DNA from: Paenibacillus oceani
Lineage (GTDB): Bacteria > Bacillota > Bacilli > Paenibacillales > NBRC-103111
Direction of reading: 5' to 3'
Assembly (NCBI RefSeq): GCF_014705615.1
Contig: NZ_JACXJA010000053.1
Coordinates: 1-64,000 of the forward strand
DNA length: 64,000 bases
The position numbers were made by a program, and so were the translations under genes. Under the pieces are notes generated by a model. It ran no database searches. It saw only the letters and a list, made by a program, of their open reading frames with translations, and had not been told where the DNA came from. Shown here one piece after another: positions 1-8,675 of this stretch (its first letter is position 1; every line of letters starts with the position of its first letter).

Positions 1-13
1 GATTCACACATAT

Positions 14-89
14 TCCCTGATAGCTCAGTTGGTAGAGCACTCGGCTGTTAACCGAGTTGTCACAGGTTCGAGTCCTGTTCGGGGAGCCA
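14..89 (+). tRNA. tRNA-Asn (anticodon GTT)
   Basis: Cloverleaf with a 7-bp acceptor (TCCCTGA/TCGGGGA), anticodon loop CTGTTAA, T-loop TTCGAGT and an encoded CCA. First of twelve tRNA genes; such clusters usually follow an rRNA operon, which would lie left of the window. Confidence 0.97.
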
Positions 90-90
90 T

Positions 91-163
91 GCTTCCATAG
101 CTCAGTAGGTAGAGTGCATCCATGGTAAGGATGAGGTCACCGGTTCGATCCCGGTTGGAAGCT
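91..163 (+). tRNA. tRNA-Thr (anticodon GGT)
   Basis: Acceptor GCTTCCA/TGGAAGC, anticodon stem CATCC/GGATG around ATGGTAA, T-loop TTCGATC. No CCA is encoded. It starts one base after the CCA of tRNA-Asn. Confidence 0.96.
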
Positions 164-189
164 TCTCTCGCATAATGCGGGGGACACAC

Positions 190-261
190 GGCCCGTTGGT
201 CAAGGGGTTAAGACACCTCCCTTTCACGGAGGTAACAGGGGTTCGAATCCCCTACGGGTCA
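190..261 (+). tRNA. tRNA-Glu (anticodon TTC)
   Basis: Acceptor GGCCCGT/ACGGGTC, anticodon stem CCTCC/GGAGG with loop CTTTCAC, T-loop TTCGAAT. No encoded CCA. Confidence 0.96.
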
Positions 262-330
262 TTGTTTTCCATAAAGTAATGTTACCGATGATTACATAAT
301 GGGCTTACTTTATGGCAAATCTACTGATGA

Positions 331-406
331 GGACGCTTAGCTCAGCCGGGAGAGCATCTGCCTTACAAGCAGAGGGTCGGCGGTTCGATCCCGTCAGCGT
401 CCACCA
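331..406 (+). tRNA. tRNA-Val (anticodon TAC)
   Basis: Acceptor GGACGCT/AGCGTCC, anticodon stem TCTGC/GCAGA with loop CTTACAA, encoded CCA. Confidence 0.96.
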
Positions 407-412
407 TATTTC

Positions 413-488
<76 letters not shown>

Positions 489-499
489 TCTCAGTACGT

Positions 500-571
500 T
501 GGGGATTAGCCAAGCGGTAAGGCAACGGACTTTGACTCCGTCATGCCTAGGTTCGAATCCTAGATCCCCAG
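500..571 (+). tRNA. tRNA-Gln (anticodon TTG)
   Basis: Acceptor TGGGGAT/ATCCCCA, anticodon stem ACGGA/TCCGT with loop CTTTGAC. No encoded CCA. Confidence 0.96.
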
Positions 572-585
572 TATTCCCTTCATGA

Positions 586-658
586 GAGCCATTAGCTCAG
601 TTGGTAGAGCACCTGACTTTTAATCAGGGTGTCGTAGGTTCGAGTCCTACATGGCTCA
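586..658 (+). tRNA. tRNA-Lys (anticodon TTT)
   Basis: Acceptor GAGCCAT/ATGGCTC, anticodon stem CCTGA/TCAGG with loop CTTTTAA. No encoded CCA. Confidence 0.96.
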
Positions 659-669
659 CATTTAATTAA

Positions 670-749
670 GCGCGTGTGGCGGAATTGGCAGACGCACTAG
701 ACTTAGGATCTAGCGGGCGACCGTGGGGGTTCAAGTCCCTCCACGCGCA
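670..749 (+). tRNA. tRNA-Leu (anticodon TAG)
   Basis: Acceptor GCGCGTG/CACGCGC, anticodon stem CTAGA/TCTAG with loop CTTAGGA, and a longer variable arm as expected for tRNA-Leu. No encoded CCA. Confidence 0.96.
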
Positions 750-763
750 TCTTTTCTTCATAC

Positions 764-838
764 GCGGACGTGGCTCAGTGGTAGAGCATCGCCTTGCCAA
801 GGCGAGGGTCGCGAGTTCGAATCTCGTCGTCCGCTCCA
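764..838 (+). tRNA. tRNA-Gly (anticodon GCC)
   Basis: Acceptor GCGGACG/CGTCCGC, anticodon stem TCGCC/GGCGA with loop TTGCCAA, encoded CCA. Confidence 0.96.
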
Positions 839-846
839 TATATGAT

Positions 847-923
847 GTGCCCTTAGCTCAGCCGGATAGAGCGTTTGACTACGAATCAAAAGGTCGGGAG
901 TTCGAATCTCTCAGGGCACGCCA
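847..923 (+). tRNA. tRNA-Arg (anticodon ACG)
   Basis: Acceptor GTGCCCT/AGGGCAC, anticodon stem TTTGA/TCAAA with loop CTACGAA, encoded CCA. In bacteria A34 of this tRNA is normally deaminated to inosine. Confidence 0.96.
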
Positions 924-946
924 TTTTTAATCACATAGCTTGGTAT

Positions 947-1020
947 CGGGACGTAGCTCAGCTTGGTAGAGCACCTGGTTTGGGACCAGGGGGTCGCATG
1001 TTCAAATCGTGTCGTCCCGA
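947..1020 (+). tRNA. tRNA-Pro (anticodon TGG)
   Basis: Acceptor CGGGACG/CGTCCCG, anticodon stem CCTGG/CCAGG with loop TTTGGGA. No encoded CCA. Confidence 0.96.
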
Positions 1021-1031
1021 CTTTTCTTTTT

Positions 1032-1102
1032 GCGGGTGTAGTTCAATGGTAGAACTCCAGCCTTCCAAGCTGGTAGCGTGGGTTCGATTCCCATCACCCG
1101 CT
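1032..1102 (+). tRNA. tRNA-Gly (anticodon TCC)
   Basis: Acceptor GCGGGTG/CACCCGC, anticodon stem CCAGC/GCTGG with loop CTTCCAA. No encoded CCA. Last tRNA before the cluster terminator. Confidence 0.96.
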
Positions 1103-1119
1103 TTCATATTTCGCCGACA

Positions 1120-1146
1120 AAGCTCTGAGAAATCAGAGCTTTTTTT
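1120..1146 (+). terminator. Terminator of the tRNA cluster
   Basis: Perfect 9-bp stem AAGCTCTGA/TCAGAGCTT with loop GAAA, running into six more Ts. It lies 17 bases after the last tRNA. Confidence 0.9.
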
Positions 1147-1465
1147 GTTGTTTGAGACGTTAGAATTTTGCTTTCATTGTACATAAGTCGTCCATCGAAG
1201 TTAGAAGAAGCGTATGTTCACCCGGCATGGGAATGTTGCTTCATTATTCTGAATTGGACTCGCATGAGACAAGCGCGTTCGAACGTTGGTCTCCCCAAAA
1301 ACTACCTTAACACTTGGATATAGATTTCTAACGTGGGTAAAGTATGCCTGAAGTGCAAGAAATGGATACCGGGAACAAGCATCTTGTCGGATTTTGCACT
1401 TGAATTATCGCCCGTTAACCAATAAGATAGAAAGGACATAGTTGTTTGAGTGGCGGTACGTAAAA

Positions 1466-1603
1466 GGCATTCGGCAGTTGGGTGTGAAATCGTGACCGGT
1501 GAGGTCTTTTTTTGCGTGTGCCCGGGTGCTCCGATGTTTCTACATCGGGAAATCGGGTTATTACTGCGTGATAGCAGTTATGCCGTGATAATTGCCGAAT
1601 GAC
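1466..1603 (+). promoter_or_regulatory. Candidate structured leader of ppc
   Basis: The 1147-1622 interval has no convincing gene. Its last part can fold. CATTCGGCA at 1468-1476 pairs perfectly with TGCCGAATG at 1593-1601, enclosing hairpins CCGATGT/ACATCGG (1531-1548) and ACTGC/GCAGT (1563-1578). A short GACC/GGTC hairpin (1493-1505) runs into seven Ts. The closing helix ends about 11 bases before the ppc Shine-Dalgarno sequence. This resembles a cis-regulatory RNA, but I recognise no known riboswitch class. The rest of the interval (1147-1465) shows nothing I can name. Confidence 0.4.
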
Positions 1604-1622
1604 CTAGGGGATGGAGGGAAAC

Positions 1623-4421
1623 ATGATGACGGAAGTAACGATCGAACCGAATCAAGGCAATTCGAGCCATCATCTGCTGCGCAGGGACGTGCGCTTTCTA
1701 ACGACCATACTGGGGGAAGTGTTGATCCATCAGGGCGGCCAGGAGCTGCTTAGCCTGGTCGAACAAATCCGCGAGATGAGCAAAACGCTCAGAGCTTCCT
1801 ACGAGCAAGCTTTGTTTCAAGATTTCAAAACCGTAGTCCGTTCGCTCAGTCCGGAAGACCGGCATAACGTCATTCGCGCTTTTGCGATTTATTTCCAATT
1901 GGTGAATATTGCCGAGCAGAACCACCGCATTCGCCGCAAGCGCGATTACGAGCGTTCCGCGGGCGAGAAGATTCAGCGTGAATCGATCGAAGGAATCATC
2001 GCCGAGCTTCATAAGGATAACGTGCCTCCTTCGGAACTGCAAGATATTTTGCAAACGATCTCGCTTGAGCTCGTAATGACGGCTCACCCGACGGAAGCGA
2101 CGCGGCGTGTCGTTCTGGAGATTCACCAGCGGATTGCAAGCGATGTGATGAAGCTGGACAACCCGTCTCTGACGAACAGGGAAAGAGAACAGCTTCGCGA
2201 GAAGCTCGTCAGCGAAGTGCTTACCCTATGGCAAACCGATGAACTTCGGGACCGCAAGCCAACTGTACTCGATGAAGTCCGCAACGGACTGTATTATTTC
2301 GATGAGACGCTGTTCGATGTACTCCCGGAAGTGTATCAGGAGCTCGAACGCTGTTTGAATAAATATTACCCGGATGTCGACTGGCACGTTCCTACGTTTT
2401 TGCGGTTCGGCTCCTGGATCGGCGGCGACCGTGACGGAAACCCGTCCGTAACCGCGCAGATTACTTGGGAGACGCTGACGATGCACCGGCAGCTCGCTCT
2501 CCAGAAGTACGAGCAGCAGCTCGACGAACTGATGAACCATCTGAGCTTCAGCACGAACATTGTCAAGGTGACTCCGGAGCTGCTTGCCTCGATCGAGAGC
2601 GACAAGGAGCACATCCGCCTGAAGTCCGAGGACGTATGGCGTAACGATAACGAGCCGTATCGGATCAAGCTGAAGTATATGGTTGAGAAGATTATCAACG
2701 CACAGTCTCACGGTACTAAGAACAGTCAGGCCAAATACACGACTCCCGAGCAGTTTCTCGAAGACTTGTGGCTGATCGATCGCAGTCTGCGAAGCCATTA
2801 CGCGGGGTATACAGCGGATATTTACATTCGGAAGCTTATCCGTCAGGTCGAGTTGTTCGGCTTCCACCTGGCCGGTCTGGACGTCCGTCAGCACAGCAAG
2901 GAACATGAAGCTGCGATGAGCGAGATTTTAGCCAAAATGAACATCGTCGACAACTACGCGGCGCTCTCCGAACAGGAGAAAATCAAGCTGCTTAGCGATC
3001 TTTTGCTGGACCCGCGTCCACTGATGTCTCCATACCTGGAATATTCGGAATCGACGCTCGAAGTGATAAATGTGTACAAAACGATCAAGGCTGCACAAGC
3101 CGAGTTCGGACGCAAATGTATTACGACGTATCTGATCAGTATGACCCAGGGCGCAAGCGATCTGCTGGAGGTTATGGTCCTCGGCAAAGAAGTCGGCTTG
3201 TATCGCCGGGAGGCAGACGGTACGGTCCATTGCACGCTGCAGCCTGCTCCGCTGTTCGAGACGATCGACGACCTGCATGCGGCGCCTGGCATTATGGAGA
3301 CGGTCTTTAACATTGCGGCGTACCGGAATAGCATCCCTGATTTTAATCATATCCAAGAGATAATGCTGGGCTATTCCGACAGTAACAAGGACGGCGGCGT
3401 CATTACGGCCAACTGGGAGCTGCGTGTCGCGCTTAAGGAGATCACGAAGGTCGCCAAGCGCCATCAGGTGAAGCTTAAGTTTTTCCACGGACGCGGCGGA
3501 GCGCTCGGACGCGGCGGTATGCCGCTGAACCGGAGCATTCTGGCCCAGCCTCCGGAAACGATCGGCGGCGGTATCAAGATTACCGAGCAGGGTGAAGTGC
3601 TGTCTTCGCGTTATGCGCTCAAAGGCATCGCTTACCGCAGCCTGGAGCAGGCTACGTCGGCGCTGATCGCTAGCGCCCATCTGTCGAAGCACGAGCAGGT
3701 GAACAGCAACGAGCACGACTACGAAGTCATTATGAAGTCAATCTCCGAGCAGGCGCAAACGAAATACCAGGATCTGATTTTCCGCGATCCCGATTTCTAT
3801 ACGTTCTTCAAAGAATCTACGCCGCTGCCGGAGATCGGGGAGCTTAACATCGGTTCTCGTCCGGCCAAGCGGAAAGGCAGCGACCGGTTCGAGGATTTGC
3901 GCGCCATCCCATGGGTGTTCGGCTGGACCCAGAGCAGGTACCTGCTTCCAGCCTGGTATGCCGCGGGATCGGGCTTGCAAACCTTTTATCAGGGCAAGCC
4001 GGACAATCTGGAGACGCTCAGGCAGATGTATGTGAGCTGGTCGTTCTTCAGCTCCATGATCGATAATCTGCAGATGGCGCTTGGCAAGGCGGACTTGCTG
4101 ATCGCCAAGGAATATTCGCAAATGTCCAGCAACCAGGACGCTGCGAAACGGATCTTCGATCAAATTAACGACGAATATGAGCTGACGTCCCAGCTAATTC
4201 TGCAAATTACTGGCCAGAACGAAATACTGGACAACCAGCAGGTTATTCAGGAGTCGATCAAGCTCCGTAATCCTTACGTAGATCCGTTAAGCTACTTGCA
4301 GGTGCAACTGCTGACCGAGCTTCGCTCGCAGCCTGACAATTCGAGCGAGACTACGGAATTGCTGCGCGAAGTGCTGTTGACGATTAACGGAATTGCAGCC
4401 GGCTTGAGAAATACAGGCTGA
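1623..4421 (+). CDS. ppc: Phosphoenolpyruvate carboxylase
   Basis: Cytosolic enzyme that carboxylates phosphoenolpyruvate with bicarbonate to oxaloacetate, an anaplerotic step feeding the TCA cycle. The 932-residue product has normal family length. The catalytic histidine motif TAHPTEATRR is near residue 155, the glycine-rich active-site loop FHGRGGALGRGG near 621, and GEVLSSRY near 657. A stronger upstream ATG at 1611 would place the GGAGGG Shine-Dalgarno (1613-1618) inside the gene, so the start is taken as ATG 1623, or the directly following ATG 1626. The gene stands alone between the leader and a terminator. Bacillus subtilis uses pyruvate carboxylase instead, whereas Paenibacillus-type genomes commonly carry ppc. 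Confidence 0.96.
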   Translation: MMTEVTIEPNQGNSSHHLLRRDVRFLTTILGEVLIHQGGQELLSLVEQIREMSKTLRASYEQALFQDFKTVVRSLSPEDRHNVIRAFAIYFQLVNIAEQNHRIRRKRDYERSAGEKIQRESIEGIIAELHKDNVPPSELQDILQTISLELVMTAHPTEATRRVVLEIHQRIASDVMKLDNPSLTNREREQLREKLVSEVLTLWQTDELRDRKPTVLDEVRNGLYYFDETLFDVLPEVYQELERCLNKYYPDVDWHVPTFLRFGSWIGGDRDGNPSVTAQITWETLTMHRQLALQKYEQQLDELMNHLSFSTNIVKVTPELLASIESDKEHIRLKSEDVWRNDNEPYRIKLKYMVEKIINAQSHGTKNSQAKYTTPEQFLEDLWLIDRSLRSHYAGYTADIYIRKLIRQVELFGFHLAGLDVRQHSKEHEAAMSEILAKMNIVDNYAALSEQEKIKLLSDLLLDPRPLMSPYLEYSESTLEVINVYKTIKAAQAEFGRKCITTYLISMTQGASDLLEVMVLGKEVGLYRREADGTVHCTLQPAPLFETIDDLHAAPGIMETVFNIAAYRNSIPDFNHIQEIMLGYSDSNKDGGVITANWELRVALKEITKVAKRHQVKLKFFHGRGGALGRGGMPLNRSILAQPPETIGGGIKITEQGEVLSSRYALKGIAYRSLEQATSALIASAHLSKHEQVNSNEHDYEVIMKSISEQAQTKYQDLIFRDPDFYTFFKESTPLPEIGELNIGSRPAKRKGSDRFEDLRAIPWVFGWTQSRYLLPAWYAAGSGLQTFYQGKPDNLETLRQMYVSWSFFSSMIDNLQMALGKADLLIAKEYSQMSSNQDAAKRIFDQINDEYELTSQLILQITGQNEILDNQQVIQESIKLRNPYVDPLSYLQVQLLTELRSQPDNSSETTELLREVLLTINGIAAGLRNTG

Positions 4422-4453
4422 TTGAGAGCTTTTACCATCGGATGACGAGTCGC

Positions 4454-4497
4454 AAAGTCGGGAACGTTTCTGAACAGAGACGTTTCTCGACTTTTTT
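4454..4497 (+). terminator. Terminator of ppc
   Basis: Imperfect inverted repeat beginning AAGTCGGGAACGT and closing ACGTTTCTCGACTT, followed by a T-run. The remaining interval to 4979 holds no credible gene, and I see no SigW-type promoter in it. Confidence 0.75.
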
Positions 4498-4979
4498 CAT
4501 GAAAAAATGTAAAGTGATAAGAGAGCGGTATGTCCGCCTGCGGGAGAGAGTGAATCGGCTGATCAGGTGCAGCATCCTGCATGGTGCTGGAGCGCATCAT
4601 GCTCGTACCGTTCGGCGCATCCTGTTAGGTGATGCTGTCTCTGTATGTCAAGATGGCGTGCCACCGAGGATTGACGAACGTCCGGCTCAGCGCTGCTTAA
4701 TTGGGTTATAAGTTTCAATTTACGTGGGTAGATAACGATTGTGATGGAGCGGGTATATACCCGGGGCTCCCGACTTTATATCAGTTATTGCGGCAGTGTT
4801 AGTTAAGGAGCGGTACTTGGTTCACGGTAGAGACCAGATGGTCTTCTGTGGGCGAACCGGGAATGCCCGTCCAGTGGGCGGGAGTTGTTTTCATACTTCT
4901 CGGAATCGTCGTTTCCGAATCTTTGTTCTTCCCGGGGCTGAACAGCCAGGGTGAGCGAAGGAGCGGGGCGTGAGCCGGG

Positions 4980-5567
4980 ATGGGGGGCATGTCGGTGAAT
5001 TTTGTGGAAACGAGGCTGGCGAAGCTGGCTCGCAATGGCGACCGTCGGGCGTTTGCCGAACTGGTCGACCTTTATAAAGATAAAATTTATCACCTGGCCT
5101 ACCGGATGCTGCATAATGTGCAAGAAGCGGAGGATGTGGTTCAGGAGACGTTTTTGCGTGTATATACGAATTTGAACCGCTTTGACGATACGCAGAAATT
5201 TTCGACGTGGATTTACCGGATCGGAACGAATCTGTGCATCGACCGTCTGCGGAAGCGCAAGGCGTCGTATTCGCTCGATGCCGAAGTCAGCGACAGCGAA
5301 GGAACCGATTGGTACTCGATGCTGGCGAGCGGGGAGCGGACGCCTGAAGGGGAGTTGCTGCTGTCGGAGACGCAGGAGCAGGTGCGCAAGGCGATCGATG
5401 CGCTGCCGGAGAAGTACAAGTCGGCGGTGATCCTCCGGTATTTACACGATATGTCGCTGCAAGAGATCGGCGAAGTGCTGAATATGCCGGTTACGACAGT
5501 GAAAACCCGCGTTCATCGGGGGCGCGAATATTTACGCGAACGGCTGGAGAAAGATTCGCTGCTGTAG
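4980..5567 (+). CDS. sigW: ECF sigma factor SigW
   Basis: Extracytoplasmic-function sigma factor of the SigW type, which directs RNA polymerase to envelope-stress and antimicrobial-resistance promoters. At 195 residues it matches the family. Sigma region 2 spans about residues 20-90, including DLYKDKIYHLAYRML and QEAEDVVQETFLRVY. Region 4 with its helix-turn-helix (LQEIGEVLNMPVTTVKTRVH) spans about 135-187. It precedes the cognate anti-sigma gene rsiW. The start is uncertain: ATG 4980, ATG 4989 or GTG 4995; the GGGGGG at 4982-4987 is spaced best for 4995. Unlike the B. subtilis arrangement, the visible SigW-type promoter lies after this gene. Confidence 0.93.
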   Translation: MGGMSVNFVETRLAKLARNGDRRAFAELVDLYKDKIYHLAYRMLHNVQEAEDVVQETFLRVYTNLNRFDDTQKFSTWIYRIGTNLCIDRLRKRKASYSLDAEVSDSEGTDWYSMLASGERTPEGELLLSETQEQVRKAIDALPEKYKSAVILRYLHDMSLQEIGEVLNMPVTTVKTRVHRGREYLRERLEKDSLL

Positions 5568-5603
5568 GTCCGATAAATAATTATGGGTTTCTGGAGAAAT
5601 TGT

Positions 5604-5629
5604 TGAAACGATTACGAAGCAGTCACGTA
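5604..5629 (+). promoter_or_regulatory. SigW-type ECF promoter of rsiW
   Basis: TGAAAC at 5604-5609, a 16-base spacer and CGTA at 5626-5629 match the SigW consensus exactly. It lies in the 118-base gap between sigW and rsiW, so SigW could raise its own anti-sigma separately from itself. Confidence 0.75.
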
Positions 5630-5685
5630 TTGTACGATACGATTCGTTATGCACTAAAATGTAAGGAAAGGAGTGGCACGAAACG

Positions 5686-6291
5686 ATGAACTGCAAAGAA
5701 GCCATCCTTTTGATGCACGACCATCTGGACGGAAACCTGATCGGTCCTGAAGCGGCGGAATTGAAGAAGCATCTGGGAACATGTCCGGGCTGCCGCGAGC
5801 GTTATGCGAAGCTCGACAAGGCGGGAGCGCTCGTCTCCTCCTTGAAGCCGGTACCTCCACCCAGTCATTTGACCACCGCCTTCATCATGCAGGGCTTGCC
5901 CGCTCCGGCCAAACGCATCGTCTGGATGAAGTGGGTTCGTCGGCATCCGGCAGCCTCGGTTGCTGCGATCTTCTTCGTGGTCATGCTCGGCAGCTTCCTC
6001 TCGATGTGGAACCAGAATACAGAGCTTGTCGTACACGGTGACATGGAACAGCTCGTCATCAGAGGACATACCGTCGTCGTTCCGGAAGGCAAGACGGTAC
6101 AAGGCAATCTGATCATAGAGAACGGGCAGGTCGAAGTAAACGGCAAGATCAACGGCAATTTGACCGTCATTGACGGCAATTACGCCCTTGCCTCCACCGC
6201 TCAAATATCCGGCGATATTACGAGTGTCAACCAGGCGGCGGAATGGATCTGGTACAAGGTGAATCAAATGATAGCGTTATTTACGAAATAA
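5686..6291 (+). CDS. rsiW: Anti-sigma-W factor RsiW
   Basis: Membrane-anchored anti-sigma factor that holds SigW inactive until stress-triggered proteolysis. The 201-residue product begins with an anti-sigma zinc-finger domain: His after LLMHDHLDG, then HLGTCPGCRERY, giving the H-x3-C-x2-C signature near residues 29-37. One membrane segment lies at about 86-105 (after VRRHPAA). The extracytoplasmic part, about 110-201, carries short repeats such as VQGNLIIENGQVEVNGKING and GNLTVIDG, resembling bactofilin-type beta repeats. The Shine-Dalgarno AAGGAAAGGAG precedes ATG 5686. It has its own SigW-type promoter. Confidence 0.92.
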   Translation: MNCKEAILLMHDHLDGNLIGPEAAELKKHLGTCPGCRERYAKLDKAGALVSSLKPVPPPSHLTTAFIMQGLPAPAKRIVWMKWVRRHPAASVAAIFFVVMLGSFLSMWNQNTELVVHGDMEQLVIRGHTVVVPEGKTVQGNLIIENGQVEVNGKINGNLTVIDGNYALASTAQISGDITSVNQAAEWIWYKVNQMIALFTK

Positions 6292-6320
6292 CCCCGTATG
6301 CTGCAGCGAGCTCCAATTCG

Positions 6321-6343
6321 CCGCCGGCATGCGGTTTTTTTTA
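6321..6343 (+). terminator. Possible weak terminator after rsiW
   Basis: Short CCGC/GCGG stem with a 6-base loop followed by eight Ts. The short stem makes this uncertain. The remainder up to 6640 holds no gene I can support. Confidence 0.45.
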
Positions 6344-6640
6344 TGAACAGGCCGGACAAGCAGGGCGTTTTAATTGTTACCGGGCTTATAGCGTCATGCA
6401 AGATCCGGACAAGTCCGATCAGGGCTTGACGCCTCGCGCTGCACGATTCGCGCTGCCGCTCATTTATAGACATGCTGCTTACATTCGAGTCTTCAAGTTT
6501 TTCGGAAAGAGAGGTTTTTTGCTGAAAATATGGTATGATTTAAAATGACGCGACAAATTGCAAAATCCCGCGGCATCGGTCCGCCAGCCGGACTGCGAAC
6601 AGACATAGAGAGGCTCCTGTGGGCCCATGGGGGAACTGGG

Positions 6641-7465
6641 ATGGAACTATTAACGGAAATCCGAATTAAAGATATAATCGATATCCTGATCGTCAGCTAC
6701 GTCATCTATCAGCTAATCCTCCTTATGCGGGGGACGCGCGCGATCCAGCTGCTGCAGGGGATCGTCGTCGTGGTCCTCGCCTGGGCGCTCAGTATATGGT
6801 TTAACTTGAATACGCTCCAGTGGATGATGAACCAGATGTTCACCTTCGGGGTGTTGGCGGTTATTATCATCTTCCAGCCGGAACTGCGCCGGGCGTTGGA
6901 GCAGCTCGGGCGGGGGAAGCTGTTCAGCCGCTCTTCCACGGACGAGGAGCATGAGGTGACGCACCGGATCTCGCAGATCTTGAAGGCGGTCAATTATTTG
7001 TCCAAACGCAAAATCGGGGCGCTGATCGTATTCGAGAGGGAAACCGGGTTGAACGATTATGTGGAGTCGGGTATTCAGTTGGATTCGCAGATCACTTCCG
7101 AACTGCTTATCAATATATTTATTCCGAATACACCGCTGCACGATGGAGCCGTCATTATCCGGAAAAGCCGCATTATGGCCGCAGGCTGTTACTTGCCTTT
7201 ATCGGAAAATCCGTTCATCAGCAAGGAGCTTGGGACGCGTCACCGTGCGGCGATCGGGATGAGCGAAGTGAGCGATGCGATCTCGGTGGTCGTCTCGGAG
7301 GAGACGGGTCAAGTTTCGCTTGCCCTCAACGGCCAGATCGTGCGGGATATCAAGGAGGAATCGCTCGTCTCGAAGCTGTTCGAGGAATTGAAGCCGAAGG
7401 CCAAAGCCAAGGAGAAAACTCCTTTCTGGAAGCGGAAGAGAGGGGATACGCAGCATGATGGATAA
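6641..7465 (+). CDS. cdaA: Diadenylate cyclase CdaA
   Basis: Membrane-bound diadenylate cyclase making the second messenger c-di-AMP from two ATP. With start ATG 6641 (GGGGG Shine-Dalgarno at 6630) the product is 274 residues, the usual CdaA length; the in-frame extension to 6545 is not needed. Three N-terminal membrane helices cover about residues 8-80. The DAC domain follows, with the catalytic DGA motif (TPLHDGAVII) near residue 170 and the RHR motif (LGTRHRAAIGMSE) near 203. It overlaps cdaR by 11 bases and is followed by glmM, the conserved cdaA-cdaR-glmM order linking c-di-AMP to peptidoglycan precursor synthesis and osmotic control. Confidence 0.97.
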   Translation: MELLTEIRIKDIIDILIVSYVIYQLILLMRGTRAIQLLQGIVVVVLAWALSIWFNLNTLQWMMNQMFTFGVLAVIIIFQPELRRALEQLGRGKLFSRSSTDEEHEVTHRISQILKAVNYLSKRKIGALIVFERETGLNDYVESGIQLDSQITSELLINIFIPNTPLHDGAVIIRKSRIMAAGCYLPLSENPFISKELGTRHRAAIGMSEVSDAISVVVSEETGQVSLALNGQIVRDIKEESLVSKLFEELKPKAKAKEKTPFWKRKRGDTQHDG

Positions 7466-8675
7466 ATGGCTTCGCAATACGAATGTCGTAAAAGTGATCG
7501 CGCTCATGTTGGGCATCCTGCTGTGGGCCGTCGTACATCTGGATAGTAAGTCTACGACCGGCGGAGGCTTCTCCGCTGCCGAGGAGAAAGAAATTTACAA
7601 TGTCAAAGTAACCCCGGTGTTCGACGGGAACAAGCTGCATATCGAATCGATGGACCCTACGGAGGTTATGATCCGGGTGCAGGGCAAGGAAGCCGCGCTT
7701 AAGAAAATAGCCGCCACGCCTTACCAGATCGTACTTGATCTGACTAATGCGAGGGTCGGGGAGAATACGGTGTCGCTGGTGGCCAAAGATTTTCCGTCGG
7801 GCGTCAAAGTATCGATATTCCCGCCGTACGCGAGAGTCGCACTGGAAGAGAAGCAGATGAAGGAAGTGCCGGTTCAGGTCGATCTGATCGGCAACCCGGC
7901 TAACGGATTCAAGGCCGGCCAGCCGGTAGCGAAGCCGGGGCGCGTCATTCTCACCGTGCCGAGCGGGCTTATGGACGAAGCAATCACGGTTAAGGCCGAG
8001 GTTAATGTCGACAACGCGCAATCCGCAGTCACGAAGCAGGTGAAGCTGGTGGCGCTCGATAAAAACGGCAAGGAGCTGAATGTCTCGATCAGTCCGCCTG
8101 TCGTCGATGTAGAGGTGCCGATTACCCAGCCGTTCAAGAAGATGCCGTTGCAGCTCAAAATCGTCGGCGAACCGGCGCCGGGGTACAGCGTCTCCGTATT
8201 CCAGTCTTCGATCGACCAGATTACGGTCTATGGGCCGCAGGAGCTGCTCAATACGCTTGATTTCTATGAAGGACCGCCGATCGATTTGAACGGGCTGAAG
8301 GAAAACAAAGACTTCACTCTTGATATTCCGCTGAAGCCGAGAATCACGCTGCTCGATCCGACCAAAGTGGAAGTTAAAGTTCAAATTGTGCCGTCCGATA
8401 AAAAGACGCTGGAGCAGGTACCGATTACGATTATCGGGCAAAACAACAATTTCGACACGAAAATCAAAACGCCGCAAGGCGGTACGTTGAATATAACGGT
8501 GGAGGGCTCGCCGGCGACGCTTGCGAAGCTGAAGGCCCAGGACATCCAGGCGATCGTCGATGTAAGCAACCTGCCTCCGGGCGAGCATACGGTGAACGTA
8601 AACCTGAATCTGCCGCAATTCGTCAAAAAGGTGGAACAGGATACGAAAGCTGTAGTGGAGATTACCGCAAAGTAA
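7455..8675 (+). CDS. cdaR: CdaA regulator CdaR (YbbR-domain protein)
   Basis: Single-pass membrane protein whose extracytoplasmic YbbR domains modulate CdaA. The 406-residue product has one N-terminal membrane anchor (about residues 9-27, VVKVIALMLGILLWAVVHL) and then four repeated YbbR-type beta domains. Motifs of the shape KEVPVQVDLIG, KKMPLQLKIVG and EQVPITIIGQ mark successive domain starts. It overlaps the end of cdaA (ATG 7455, or ATG 7458), implying translational coupling, and lies 97 bases before glmM in the same direction. Confidence 0.95.
   Translation: MMDKWLRNTNVVKVIALMLGILLWAVVHLDSKSTTGGGFSAAEEKEIYNVKVTPVFDGNKLHIESMDPTEVMIRVQGKEAALKKIAATPYQIVLDLTNARVGENTVSLVAKDFPSGVKVSIFPPYARVALEEKQMKEVPVQVDLIGNPANGFKAGQPVAKPGRVILTVPSGLMDEAITVKAEVNVDNAQSAVTKQVKLVALDKNGKELNVSISPPVVDVEVPITQPFKKMPLQLKIVGEPAPGYSVSVFQSSIDQITVYGPQELLNTLDFYEGPPIDLNGLKENKDFTLDIPLKPRITLLDPTKVEVKVQIVPSDKKTLEQVPITIIGQNNNFDTKIKTPQGGTLNITVEGSPATLAKLKAQDIQAIVDVSNLPPGEHTVNVNLNLPQFVKKVEQDTKAVVEITAK

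Noticed and set aside
676-1186. Open reading frames over the tRNA cluster
   Set aside because: They are translations of tRNA genes and have no ribosome binding sites.
4442-4711. 89-codon frame after ppc
   Set aside because: It begins before the ppc terminator hairpin, has no ribosome binding site and an amino-acid mix unlike a protein.
7350-8618. Long minus-strand frame of 422 codons
   Set aside because: Antisense shadow of cdaR; rich in Arg/His/Gln as expected from the reverse frame of a GC-rich gene.
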